Shown: positions 25,496 through 41,449 of the stretch, one piece after another | How the letters are laid out: every line of letters starts with the position of its first letter | Numbering within the stretch: position 1 is the stretch's first letter | DNA from: Adineta ricciae | Lineage: Eukaryota > Rotifera > Eurotatoria > Adinetida > Adinetidae | Assembly (NCBI GenBank): GCA_905250025.1 | Contig: CAJNOJ010000015.1 | Coordinates: forward strand, 558,001-622,000 | Length of the DNA stretch: 64,000 nt | Direction: 5' to 3' | Position numbers and translations under genes: made by a program | Notes under the pieces: model-generated | What the model was told of the DNA's origin: nothing | The model's database searches: none | Seen by the model: the letters and a program-made list of their open reading frames with translations, nothing else

Positions 25496-28400
25496 TCATA
25501 GCTTTTCGTAGATACTGAGAAGATTTCGTGTAGCAAGGGCGATGTCGTAACAATCATCAATAAGAAAATGAGTTGGTGATGTTGGATTGTCATCAATGGC
25601 CATTGCGTGAAATAACAATTGCTGTGTATTTGCAATTAACATGTTCAGATTTGTTCGGACATCTTCATTACAGATCATCTAAGAAGGGAAAGATAAAGGT
25701 TGATATCTGCAATTGATTTCGATCCTTCGGGATTAGTATTCAAACACTGTTTTCTTTCAAACGATCGGATTTTTGTGCTTACTTATTTCATAGAATGAAT
25801 ACTAGGAGATAGTTCAAACGAACAAGTATATGTTTGTACTGGGATGAGTAATATCATGCGTACTTACTCGATGCGATAGTTGAATCATGTCTTGAACAGA
25901 ATGATTGATTCGTTCAGCATAAGCAACATATCTTCAAGAAGAAAAATACCGATGGTTATCAGATGTATGTTTTGAAAATTATACCGATGAGTTTGATTTT
26001 GTTTAATTAGTGTAAAAAATTCCGTGACGTGATAGGTGATGTTTCGTGTATGTTCGATCACATCATTATGCCATGGTACATGATTAAACGAACCTAGTCG
26101 ATCATATGCAGAAATATATTAATGTTTCAGCTATTAAACGGAAAATATTACCTTTACGAACGAGCGTTGATGGCGAGATGAGTTTTCTGCGGCCTTCGGA
26201 GCAAGAACGAGACCGCTGGATACTTATTGGAATCTCTCGTTTGTACGGTTGATACGTGGGATTTGTCGCCGATTTCGGTATAGATGGTTCGATTCTTCGA
26301 CTGAGGAAATCTGTATGCCGATACGAACGGGAAGTGTCCGACGAATATTCGTCGATTTGTGGAAACCGATGGACATTTCGACTCGATCTAAAAATATCAA
26401 TGTCTCAAATAGAATTTTCAGATTTTGCCAGTTAGTACCGTTTGTCACCGCTGAAGATCGTCGTTGTTGTTAAGTTTGACAATGGACTAAATTTTTGAAA
26501 GAGAATAGAAATCATTTGGGTGAATTGAACGACTCACTTGTCCGGATCGTCAAGTAGGGTTGTATTGTCGTAGTCACTTTCGATAAATGGACTTGATTTA
26601 CGACTAATGTTATCAAAAAATAGTTGAGATGTCTAAAGAAAAGAAAAGAAGAGAAAGATGAGAATACATGCAGATACTTCTTCTATATGGTATATTAAAA
26701 CATAAACTATGGTCTAATGAATTAGTGATGATTAGTATTGCTACTAAGTATCTACTTCGCATCGTGATGAGTGTCTAAATATCAACGATAACCTTAAAAA
26801 TCATTCTTCTGTTTCATTTGTAGATATTTTCTAGATAAAAGAGACTCTTTTCAAATGTTCAACGATTTGAGGTCGCTCGAAATAGATTACTCGAAGAATA
26901 ATTTTGCTTGTTTCATCATTGATGGCAGGTACTGATGTCTGATCCGGAACTTGTTGATCGAGTTTACTCAAAAGATTTTCATCGAGTAGCCGTTGAATCT
27001 ATTCAGAGATACATATTGACTAGAAATGTGGCATATGCATAAGCTCGTATGTTTACCATCTGATGTAATACCGCTAATTCATTTTTGAGATCCAGATGAG
27101 CAGATGCCAAATATTTCACTTGCAATTCTGTATTTGCTACACGTGTTCTCAAAGGATTTGAATGATTCGATTCGGCGATTTCTTCGTGAAAATGATCAGA
27201 TCCAGTCGTAGTCTAAAGAGATAGCCAATAAAACTTCCATCAAGTAAATTATTAGTTTTATCATTACACATAGTGATGAGAGTGCACCATTCTCTGTTGA
27301 ATCTTTATTGGAATGATTTCCAATCTTTTTCAGTCTTCTATTCTGTTTTGTTCGCTTTTGCTGTTCTAAACTACTGGATTCTTCATCGGACGCAACTTTA
27401 TCGTAATACGGTTCATCATCGGATTCAATCAATGCTGCTGCCAAATCATCGTTGCGTCGAGACAATGCTGGACCTATACGAACAAAGCGAAATATCCTGA
27501 GGGTATTGGAATAACATATATCGGTTTCGAGTACTTTTGACGGATGGTGTTCGTTGAATAAAATGAAAGTATCGTCGGCGAAATTCATCCAATACATCAT
27601 AAATAAATCCATGAAATTCTTTTATACCGTATCGAGCTAATTTCTGCCGTCCCTATCAATCGATCGGACAAAACGTTATGTTTTTCTATCTTGCGGTGTT
27701 CGTACCTGATTTCTAGTTGCTGACAGTGTCGGATTAACAGGCAGAAATGGAACAACATGTAGAGGAACTAACGACTTGTCCACTTGTGTTTGCCACACTG
27801 CAGATAATGAGAATGGAACAGTGTTAGACTTGAGATAGAAAAAACAACAACAACAGAGATTTACTTGATTTTAATTCACGTCGGTCTACTTCATCGAATA
27901 TGTCCATAGCCAAATCTTCGAAAAGCGTATCTGATAACTGAAATATGGTACATCGAAAAAGGAATTTCCAAGTGCGCAAATATTTCTAACGTACTTGTTG
28001 AAGTTTCTGACGAGCAATCGATGTTGGAGAAGATCTATTCATGCTATAAAAATAAAATTGAGCTTCGACACTACCTCGTCATTCAGATTCTACTTACATC
28101 TTATCACAATTAGCCAAAAGAATGTGTTCATCAGTTTTATGATCGGGTTGTTTGCCACCAATAAAACATATCAAACGATCGGTCAATTCATACTGCAATT
28201 CAATCAAACGGTCAGCTAAATCAGTATATCCATTGGCTCTATACAAGAAAATGTGAGCTTTGAAATAGGATCGAATATTAGCCACCTGGCATGTTCGTCG
28301 GGAGGTACACCTGCAGCATCGATAGTCGCTGGATCACCACCAAAAATGCAAAGTAACTATACAATAGAATTCAGATAGATGAACGTTGCAAAATCAAACG

Positions 28401-29642
28401 ATGAGTATACTTCGATTTGGTTTTGTTGGCCACGGCTAGCTGCAACATGCATAGCTGATGTTCCCGTTTCCTATGAAAGAAATTTAAAAGGTAAAAGTCA
28501 TTTCTTCTCGGTATGAAGTAACGAACTGGATTGCGAAAATTTGGATCAGCTCCTTGGGAAAGAAATCTGAGACATGTGATAATATTATCTGTTCTCACAA
28601 TCGAATGTAATTGCTAAGGAAAAGATGAAATAGTGCAATCGAAAATATGACACTTTTTATTTTCATACTAAATTTATATCTTCCAAGGTTCCATTTGTTT
28701 CGTCCTTCGATCGATTAACATAAGCCATTTGTTGATATTTAGCTCGAATGAAATCGGCTTTAATTCTATTCATATGTAAATATATACACAGCGAATTCAT
28801 TTTTCTATATGAATGAGTATGATTTCTTACGGGAATGCATCATTTGCTGTTGGCTTCTTTCGTGGCAATTTATTGTGTGGATCACGGAGGCTATATTCCC
28901 AAATTAGATTAGCACCATGTGAACTTAATTCATTAATTAACTTAAAGTACAAAAAGAAAATAAGAAGAAACATTCGCTTTTCTCCAGTTGGAAACCAACG
29001 GAACTCGTACATTAAGTTGTGTCGGTGACCAGTGACTTTTTTCGAGAGATTTTATTTGCGATATGTGTCGGCCAAGGCTCAGATGTACACTAGAACATTC
29101 GTCGCAGACGAGCACACCATGATTGATCGAACACCATCGAGGATCTGATAAGAAATACAAAGACGACTTCGATATAATAGATCATGTCACATAATCATCG
29201 ATTATTGTTAAGACATTTCAACTATTGATCTATCATCAATAGCAACAAATGACTGTTTATACAACAAACACCAAACGAACATAACTTTGTGTTTTAGCTG
29301 TTGATTGTATTTCAACAACATATTTCTTCTTCCATCAATTTGGAACTATCAGATTCATTATTCTTACACACATGGTTAACATACTATTTCTGATGACTTG
29401 CCAAGGACACTCAATCATGTTCTTTGGTCATTAATATCTTGCCTTCTCGGATTTAACGTAATATGTCAATATGGTATTTTTTCATCTCGACAGAAAGAGC
29501 AATTCAAACATCAAGGAAAAGAAAGCCCGTTCATTCATTAACACATCAAACTTGCAAAGCAACAAACACATTCCTTGCATTTCTTACCGTTTTGTCCACA
29601 GTCATGGCATTCTCTGCCAGTCGTATCCAAAGCTTTAGGCAT
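25496..29642 (-). CDS. GIT1/2 homologue: ArfGAP, ankyrin repeats, Spa2-homology, coiled coil, focal-adhesion-targeting C-terminus
   Basis: Multi-exon gene. Exon 1 is 29642-29588 and exon 2 is 29144-29011; the last exon is 25678-25496. Exons 1-2 give the ArfGAP finger (CHDC, then VLVCDECSSVHLSLGRHI). Next comes IKADFIRAKYQQMAYV, then ankyrin repeats (CLRFLSQGADPNFRNP, MHVAASRGQQNQIELL, FGGDPATIDAAGVPPDEHA). The link ADRLIELQYELTDRLICF matches GIT, as do Spa2-homology segments with LARxG and the DEPYYDKVASDEESSSLE acidic block. A coiled coil near 27180-26900 and a helical FAT-like C-terminus ending LATRNLLSIYEKL follow. GIT scaffolds PIX, paxillin and Arf6 at adhesions. The arginine-finger position reads Leu (VHLSLG instead of VHRSLG). 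Confidence 0.9.
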
Positions 29643-30230
29643 TATACTATTACCGATTCATCTAATGCCAAAGAAAGAGAGAGAGAGAGAAAATGAATAA
29701 TTTCAAACATTATGAAATAATGTCGTAGACACTTTTTTTCTCTGTCGCACGCACACACGTTCGTTCTTACTACTAAAAGAATATGTCATCTCGATCACAA
29801 GTCAGTCATAGAATTTATCCTGTTTTGTCTATATTTCTTATTTCCATGAAGAGAAGAGCAGAAAGAGAGAGAGAGAGAGAGAGAGAGGGAGAAGGAGAAA
29901 AAAACAGAGGAAAGGATAAAATAATACACAAAGCAAGGAACAAAAAAGGAATCACTTTGCTTGTTTTTCTTTGTATCTATCACTTCTTTTGCTTAAACAC
30001 TAAGCAAAAGCAAATGCACACTCACACGCTTACATACAGTTTTGTTTAGCAAACAAATCTAAGAGAATTTTTTTGCAGAATGAAAGAATCTAAAGTAAAT
30101 TGATATTACAATTTCATGTCCAAGTTCTATCAGAGAATTGAATAGAAAATATATACACATAGATAACAAAGAGAAATACTAAAAATAAATAAACGATAAC
30201 ATCAACGAGAATTGAAAATAGATGAAGAAT
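29643..30230. other. Intergenic with GA repeat
   Basis: About 0.6 kb upstream of the GIT start and downstream of the EMSY-like stop. It holds a (GA)n run at about 29865-29887 and a shorter one near 29682-29692. No gene recognised. Confidence 0.5.
29865..29887. repeat. (GA)n microsatellite
   Basis: Uninterrupted GA dinucleotides in noncoding DNA upstream of the GIT homologue. Confidence 0.8.
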
Positions 30231-33200
30231 TTATTCTTGTCGAAAGCGTTTCTAAAAAAAAATGATAATAATTTCAGTTAATAGAAGCGTACTGAATGAT
30301 TTAACATACTGATTCATTTGTTTCATCACATCGTTCAGCGAGTTCAGTTTGAAAATATTGAAATAGTTTGTCCATATTGTCTTCGGATGCTTTCAATGAA
30401 TCATTATCGAAAACTTTACGTTTAACATCAAGTACGGAATCGATCAATGCATCTTTTGATAAAATCTTTCCACTCTGAAAGAATAACAAACAAGACAATT
30501 GATAAGGTTTCCGTTGAAGTTCAAATATTTACAGCCAGGTTTGTTTGTATAAGAGTGAATTCAGTCGATAGATTTTGTTGACAATCACCGTCGAATGTAT
30601 GAAAAACATCATGAGTGAAAATGTCACGTAGAAGACTAAATGCATTACAATTGAGGCGGATTGTTTCTTACGATTGGTGAACTACCTGTCTGCAATTACT
30701 GTCCAACTGTCATCGTGGTTGTATCGCTTCTTTGATTCTGAATCTACGATAGTTAAAAATATGAATGTAATATTGTCGATTCTAAGACGAGAAAATATAC
30801 CAGATGTTGTTTCCATAGGATCATATTCTTTTGTGCTGTTTTGATGAATATACTGCATAGATTTATCTTCCGTGAATGGTTTTGGTGTTGAGTGTAAGGG
30901 TGAAGGTGCTCGCGAAACATTCGGTGTTGTGATACCTTTAATTGAATTGATTTCGATACTATGACTTCGTGCGATTGGAGTACTATTTGACGATGACGTT
31001 GTCGTATCATTGGTTTGTTCTTGTGAAGATAATGAAAGCGCATTCGAAGGAATATCATCCGAGAATGTGGATGATAGACTTGTTTGTTGAACAAGACACA
31101 CATGTTGCCGATAATCAGGTGATGAATTACTATTTGATATATCACTAGTGAGAACCACAGACACATTGTTGCTGTTTGCAGGTGTGCTCGATCGTTGTTG
31201 TAAATCATTCGATGCATCATTTAGATCAGTTGCACTTGGCCGTGGCATGATCGCACGTTCCTGAGAAGTAGAAGAACTTGATGTGAATTTATGCGATTCA
31301 GGTTGTTACGTTGCGTACCTTATTTCTTTTCTTTGTTGTTTTGAAGCACGCTAATACAGAAACAGATCCTCCTGCCGTTGAAGTATTATGTGTTGACTTT
31401 GGTTCATAGCACATGCTACTAGTTGTAGCTACTGATATTGGTTTAGGATCAGCTTTGATCGATTTGTTCAGTACAGTCGTTGATGTTGGAGCTGTTGTTG
31501 CACGTACACGAAACACGGGTACATCTAAAACAGAATGTAGCTAGGCAAGTAGATGTTGGAGAAGTAATATATACTTGGATTCACGGACGTCATTCGATAA
31601 ATCATTGGTCCGTGAGTTGATGGTGGTCTTTGAATTTGTTGAGGTTGTGATTGAAAATTAACTGCAACAGATTTAATCGTTTCGTCGTTTGTTGGACTTG
31701 TTCTTGCCGTGGTCACGTTCAATACTGATGGTGATGATTGTTGTTGTTGAAGAACAACTGATGAAGAACCTGAGTTGTCTGCATTTAATACTTAAAAAGA
31801 AGAGAAGAAAATGGTCAATGCATTATTCAGTCTAGTCAAAACAAAAAAAGGACTTTATCACAAATGTGATCTCTGCATGCACATTGTTAGAGGACTGATA
31901 TTTCAATCTCATAGTGACTGAATGATCTGATGTCTATCTCATCAGACTAACCATGAACATTGCTACTGATAGTCGAATAAATAGGTAGAACTTTAGCAAT
32001 CGGCAGTAAAATTTTGCCCACAAGTTTATCAATCAGTATACTACTTGACGAGCGTCGACGTAGTTTTCCTATAGTGGAACCAGTGTGGTTATGATCTGTT
32101 GTATTCGAAGCAAGCGCATTGGCTTGTGTACCTAGTGAAGTTTGTTGCTGCTGCATATCGGATGTGTTGGCTGTTGAAGGTGGCGACGATGTTGGTGTTG
32201 CGCTTATTGTTACTTCTTGTGCTGCTTGAGGAATTTGATCAACTGTGCACGTTGTTAATGTTACTGGTACAGTCGTAATTGGACGAATGGTTGTTGGAAG
32301 AGATTTATTTGCGTCGTCATTATGCGTTCGAGTTAGTTGTATCGTTGATGGTGATTGTGATGGTATGACGATTTGAACATTCTTTGGTAACGTCAATGTC
32401 GATGTTTGAGTTGTGTTGAGGGGCAAGTTTGTTGACCGTGCAGCTAATGAATTTGTATTGCTAGGGTTACTGTTATTCGTCGTAGTAAATTTAACGACTT
32501 TGACAGGACTCGATTGTTGTTGTTGCTGTTGCTGCTGCGGTATAGTTGATGTTGTTGTGGATGGAATCGGTGTTGTGGGGTGTGGTAAATGTTGAGTAAT
32601 GTTAGATGGAGAAACGAGAATAATTTTCGTGTTGCCGATTTGAATATTTGCTGTTGGTTTCGGTACCACGGTTTGAAAATTCAATATTCGTGGTGCAACA
32701 AATAGAGTTGGTGCGGTTGTACCTTGCATCGTAGATAGAGGAGCACTTGTTGTCGGTTGAATGATCAATTGTGGGTGGTGCAGTTGTGGTTGCTGTTGAG
32801 ACGATGACATTGATTGGGATTTCAATGGAGATGTTTGTTGCACTGAGTGTCGTAAATCATTTGTAGTTGACGAAAGGACTGTGAAATCATTTCGATAGTA
32901 GTCCGATTTTGACATCGTACCTTGAGATTTTGTTGCGGATGTATTCTAGAAAATCAAAACAGTATTTATGCTAATAACATCAAACGGTCAATACATACAT
33001 ATGCATTGATGGTGCTTGTTGCGAGTTTTGATTCTGTGCTGCTTCCATTCCGATGATTAGGGATAGCAGTAAGCATATTAACAACATATGGTGCTGTGTT
33101 CACAATCGTTTTTGCAACAAGTGCATCGACTACATCACGAACAATGTCTTCAATATTTTCTGGACCATCTTCCGAATGATGATGTTCTGCGTAATCATTA

Positions 33201-34323
33201 TCATCTTCATCGTTAGTAAACGAACGATTTCGTTGTTGAAATGATGATAGGTGTTTGACAGCATTATAGTTCGGCAGTCCACGTTTACGTGTTATCTTAA
33301 ACGAATGGTTCGACTGCGATGTTAACGAACCAGGGTGTGACGATGGTAAAATTGACGACATGTACGAACGATGTGGGTTGATGTTCGCTTGTGATATTCG
33401 ATTTTGTAGTTTTGGTGAGGTAAACGAGCGTATCTGTAAAGGAGATGATGGTGGAAGTGAAATCGATTGCGATTGTCCATTAACACGTAGTAACTCTTTT
33501 TGTACAACTTCAATTAGAGTATCTAAACTTGTTTTCGGTTTTGTCGCTTGTTTAGCACGAACAAGACGAACTACTTTTGATGCTAAAAATAAACATGTAA
33601 GATATCTGTCTTCGATCGGGAAAGATTGACTCACTGGTTATATCTGTATTATTGAAATTGGGTTTGGCAACAGTATTCGTTTGTGTTTGTTGTTGCTGTG
33701 TGGCATTAATAATTCCATTATGTTTTTTCTCATCATTGAGTAATTGTTGTAAATCGTGACCTAGATATACGACCGAGATGAATCGAATGGTAGATCGAAG
33801 AAACATACTTAAATTCGCTTTAGTAAACTGTTTTTTATGTTGAATGATAGAACTAGGTGGCGTTGTTTGTAGAAGTTGTTCGGCTAGTTGAACATTGTTC
33901 GTATCTGGAGGACGATGAACCACCGTTGGACAATTACTGCCAGCTTCGACTTCCCAATTAGCTGTGTCAGACGATGAATTAATACTGAAGCAAAAGAAAA
34001 CTATAGAAGAAAATAGAACAAATAAATCAGCTCTACCTAGTGGCTATTTCTGTCAGCTGTTCATCGTACAGTGCGCGTTTGATTTCGGCTGTATGTCGTT
34101 CTCGAGAAATGCCAAGTGTATTTTGAAGCACAGGTAAGATGTTTGATTGATCTTCTGTAAGGTCACCTTGAGCACGAAATGCAGCTATAATTTGAGAATA
34201 CGAATTGACACCTGACAGAAAAGCGAAGTGAAATTTAATCTGTGAATATGATCAATGTAGGTCATTCGTACCCATATTCTTAATTGTAGCCATGGAACGG
34301 CGTTGTAACGTTTCATGTTCCAT
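30231..34323 (-). CDS. EMSY-like protein (ENT domain, BRCA2-interacting transcriptional repressor family)
   Basis: The N-terminal exons (34323 down to about 34037) encode an ENT domain: SYSQIIAAFRAQGDLTEDQS then LGISRERHTAEIKRALYDEQLTEIAT. This matches EMSY (AYAGVISALRAQGDLTKEKK, SISTERHRAEVRRAVNDERLTTIA). It is followed, as in EMSY, by a short Ser/Trp linker (NSSSDTANWEVEAGS). The long remainder is Ser/Thr/Pro/Gln-rich, typical of EMSY's disordered middle. Exon-scale pieces lie at 33923-33552, 33634-32966, 32915-31947, 31722-31525, 31516-31298, 31248-30682 and 30498-30301. The last exon is 30251-30231 (KRFRQE, stop). EMSY is a nuclear chromatin protein. The start is the first in-frame ATG; an upstream exon through the acceptor at about 34334 is possible. 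Confidence 0.85.
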
Positions 34324-34971
34324 ATCTTCATGCCTAAGTGATCGAAAATGAGATAAAGAAGATTTATTGGAAAAATTCCTTGTTCATACTGTATCCAAGT
34401 GAAGATCTAATGAAGCACGAAACAAGTTTTCAACACAAACTTGTATCGAAGACGCTTGAAAATTCGAACAAACAAATAAATAATCGAGTAAAACAAGATT
34501 ATTTCTGTGTTTTTATATATCAATGAAGCGTATGTGCGCTTTAGTATTGATTATATACCAAGTATTTCTTCGCGTTCATCCGATTCGTCGATTTAACTGT
34601 CATTGTGATGAAGCATTCACACGAGTTGAGTGGAACCTCAATCGAGAATCCCAAAGCGCCAGTAAAACATTCAAAAAAGAATTTTTATCTTCATATTCAT
34701 AATACTGTGTACAAATATGAAGGCAAAGTTTACTAAATTTTTGTTCCAGTCAACAATCATAGAGGTCACTCTCAATAGATACTCTGAAGATGCAATGCTA
34801 CCTTGACAAGATTATATCATATGATGTATAGTGAGTCCTTGGAGAGAGATCATTGATCGATATACAATCCATCGTTTTCAAGGTATCTTTTTTATTAGAA
34901 TAGAAAAGCAAAAGAAAACGTGAAAGACATTATAAATAGCTAGTTTATAAATCTCATTATGTCTATTCAAT
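34324..34971. other. Intergenic, AT-rich
   Basis: About 0.65 kb between the EMSY-like start and the S28 peptidase stop, both on the minus strand. The plus-strand 62-codon frame at 34338 has no recognisable content. Nothing else seen. Confidence 0.45.
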
Positions 34972-36866
34972 TCATTGTAACCATCGGCCGATTGTATCGC
35001 TAATTGTTTGACGTGCTTGGCGCAATTCAGGTGGATCCCATTCAGCATCTGGATACATATCAGCGCAATGAGCTGTGCCTAAAATCAATCATCGCTTATG
35101 ATAAAAGTCGTAAATGATTATCTATGAACATACTAGCTAAGAATATGGCAGTATTGTTGTTTGGGGGATTTTTAGTGAAGCTTAATGCGTGCCATGGGTC
35201 AATAGCTCCATTTACGAATAAAACTCTTGAGCCAGCAAACTGTTCAGCACCATAGAATGCATTTGTGAAGTTAATGCCGCGTTCAAGGAGGTCATCATTG
35301 AACTTTGGTCCGAAGATATCTGCACATTGTTGAACGAAGAATCTAAACCAATGTTAATAAATTTTTCTTTGGATAAAATCGAAGATCTTCTCACTCAGCA
35401 GGGAAATTATTTCCAAATGGTTGTTGAGGACTATTCGATGATTGAAAAAATCCAAACTCCACACACGTTTGATATGTCCACTGACGACCACCTTCAGACG
35501 ATGGTGCAGTCCATGACGTATTTCGTAATTGATTGATCGTGCTCATATAGCCAGCATCGAGACAAGATTGGCTGTATGCTTGTAATAGCATGTTGTTAAC
35601 GTCCACCATACGTTGAAGAAGATCGGGTTGACTTTCATTGAGCATTGCTTTGCAGATAACATCGATAGTGATGTTTGTTGCACGTGCACCCTAGAATTTT
35701 GTTGTTAGAAGACGAATTCGATCGATTGAGTTTCACGAGCGAATAAAGGCTGTTACCTCAAATGCTCGATTGTCTTTATTGTATTGAACGACACCTTCGA
35801 AATTACCAGTTACAGTTTCGAAGAAGTTATCCACATCATTTTGAGTATCAATGGGATCGCATAAACTATTCGACGAAAGAGGATATTTCATACAATCATA
35901 AACAAGTGATTGTTTTCTTTCTTTACCGGAAAGCTTTCTGTAAAGCTGTACGACCTGAAGATGATGTGATCATGTCTTGCATTATTTTAATCACACTACT
36001 GGTGGCATCATTACACTTTTCATCATAGGTAGCAAGCGAATTACGTACAACGACTAAATAATCTATCGAAACAGACAAAATGTATATTTCTAACTTGGGT
36101 ATCCAATCATTACAAACCACTAAAATCAGTTAATGCAGTCATTGGACTGCTGGCTGAGACAGCACCGTGCACAAGGTGAGGATATTTCAAACGAAACCAT
36201 GCAGATAGAGAACCTGGAATAATCTACAATATTGTTCTTTTCGATTTTAAAAGTTCGACTAACCTGGATAGGATCCGCCAAATGAGATCCATTTCGTTTC
36301 TTCAGCTATTTGATATTTTCCATTGAAGAATTGACGAAATGTGGCCAGATCAGCAAGTGCCTGTTCGCTAGTAAGATATCTCAAATTATCTACACTAAGA
36401 TCTCTAGAAATTCGAAAACAGAAGTCAATCAGCGTGATGTAATGTTCTTTTTCAAGGTTTACTCTGTCGGATGACTTTTGCCGTAGAATCGATGTTCAAG
36501 CATAACACATATGGCACCATGTGTTTTGGCATAATTAATCCATTGTCCTTCCGTCATCCAAATAGGATCAGCTGGACCTTCACCACCGATTTGAATGAAA
36601 ACTGGTCCCCCTTGTTTCCAGTGATCGCTGTTAACGAAAAACCGTTGTTGCCATGTTCGCGTATCAGCTGGATTAAAGTGATCTAATTGCTGCGTATACC
36701 AGAGCTCATCGCTGGGTGATTTGTGTCGATGTAATGGACGTCGAAGACGTTGTCCTGGAGAGCCGAGCATACCACCACGAGGTCGTCCACGATGGAAAAA
36801 TGGCAGACCATCGATAAATAATGGTAATAGGATAAATCCAATGACGAACAATTGTAGAGTATGCAT
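34972..36866 (-). CDS. Secreted S28-family serine carboxypeptidase (PRSS16 / K12H4.7-like)
   Basis: The start ATG at 36866 gives a signal peptide ([20 protein letters not shown]); the frame upstream needs TTG. The first exon carries the S28 N-terminal block ([47 protein letters not shown]). An exon near 36400-36260 gives [22 protein letters not shown] and the catalytic serine motif SFGGSYPG. Further exons include [23 protein letters not shown] and [14 protein letters not shown] (Asp). The last exon has [19 protein letters not shown] (His) and ends at 34972. So the Ser-Asp-His triad is intact. Family members are lysosomal or extracellular prolyl-type carboxypeptidases. About eight exons. Confidence 0.92.
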
Positions 36867-37096
36867 GTTGATCAAATGAAGAAGAACATAAAACTCTTAT
36901 CTAAATATACGTAATAACTCGAATAATCTTTTGTTGGTTTTCAAACAATGACAGTGCGAAGATATTGCTTTACAATGATAAACGATACTCGGTCAGATTA
37001 AACATGCAAAATGCATTGCGCGTCATAACGCGACGAAATACTGAAACAAGACTAGATTTCCTTCTCTTTCGATTTTTATTAAATCAGAGATATATG

Positions 37097-37460
37097 TTAC
37101 ACAAAATCACTCATACGTCGTAGTTCTCGGAGATCAAAACGATATTTATCTCGTCGAGCACGACGTACAATAATCATCGCTGGAACAATGAATGTAATAA
37201 AGAACAATAGAGTACCAAGTGAAACACTAATAAAACACACTATCAATTGCTGATTCGTCCATGTCGGCAGCGCGTCCTTCCTCAGGATAGAATATCCGTC
37301 AATAGTCGAATTTGTATTATCATGAAGAAGTAAAATATCTACACAAGCAGAAAGATATGTATTTTGGACATCACAAATTAAATTTACCTTGTGAATAAAC
37401 CGTAAAACGTGCTAAGTATTCGATTAGAAGTAAAAACCCAGCCAGTTGGCTATTCCACAT
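37097..37460 (-). CDS. Small single-pass membrane protein, unknown
   Basis: Two exons close in phase: 37460-37388 and 37338-37097, giving 104 residues, too short for simple ORF finding. The N-terminus MWNSQLAGFLLLIEYLARFTVYSQ resembles a signal peptide. There is a short Asn/Thr-containing ectodomain with possible N-glycosylation sites (NTNSTIDGYS). One strong TM helix follows (LIVCFISVSLGTLLFFITFIVPAMIIV) and then a basic tail (RRARRDKYRFDLRELRR). The type I topology is inferred. I recognise no family. The intron is 49 bp with GTAAAT/TAG borders. Confidence 0.65.
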
Positions 37461-38073
37461 ATGAATGTGATTTCTTCTATTGGGATAAAACTAACAATTG
37501 ACACGAAGTATAGTTCATCGATGTTTGATTGACATATCCAAGCACATCAATCAATTCCCTTGATTCTTTTCTCCTCTCGCTTTCTAATATATACAAACTG
37601 TCGACCGATTAGTGGTCTCTAATGTTCATTGAAGTAGTAACGCAAATGAACCATGTTTCACTTCTGACAAGTAACAGCCGGTAAATGTTAAAGACATCAG
37701 AATGAATCAGTGGAGGACATCCTTCCATTCTAGGATAGCTGATACAGAATAAGTGTCGATAGATCGATGGATCAAAGTTTGAGTGTTAAACATTCGACAT
37801 CTCGAATAACTTCTTCAGATACAGGAAAGAAAGTTTGTCTAGAAATAAAAGTTTGGTGTTATTTGCGAATATTAATCCTCGATTAGCATAATTCGCTTGT
37901 GTTTGAAGAATGTAAATAAGGTCAATTTCATATTTATTAAGAATCATACTATTTATGTTTTCTATACAACAAATAGATCGTATCTGACATGGAATATGTT
38001 TCGAGTAGAAAAGAAGAGACAGGAATGGAATCAATCTATCTGCTTTGAAGAGAAAAACAAACAAAAAATAAAG
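37461..38073. other. Intergenic
   Basis: About 0.6 kb of AT-rich DNA between the small membrane-protein gene and the PAS-kinase stop. Frames at 37786-38082 lack recognisable content. Probably the PAS-kinase 3' UTR plus the promoter of the small gene. Confidence 0.45.
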
Positions 38074-41195
<3,122 letters not shown>

Positions 41196-41449
41196 TCGAT
41201 AGCAGCAAAGAACTACTTTTCGAATTGAAAACAACAGATATGAAATAGAAAGACACTTTCGTTGCTTCTTTGTATACTATTCCATCATCTACCAATTGGA
41301 TAGAACATTGTTACTGATTGACACAGAATGAGCCAATATATACACAGTAGTTTTTAATTGTTTTTTTCTGTACTTTCGCTTTTTTCGCGGTGAGTAATTT
41401 CTGTAAAATCTTCTTTTCATTCTTGATCTAGATTGCAAGACATCTATAT

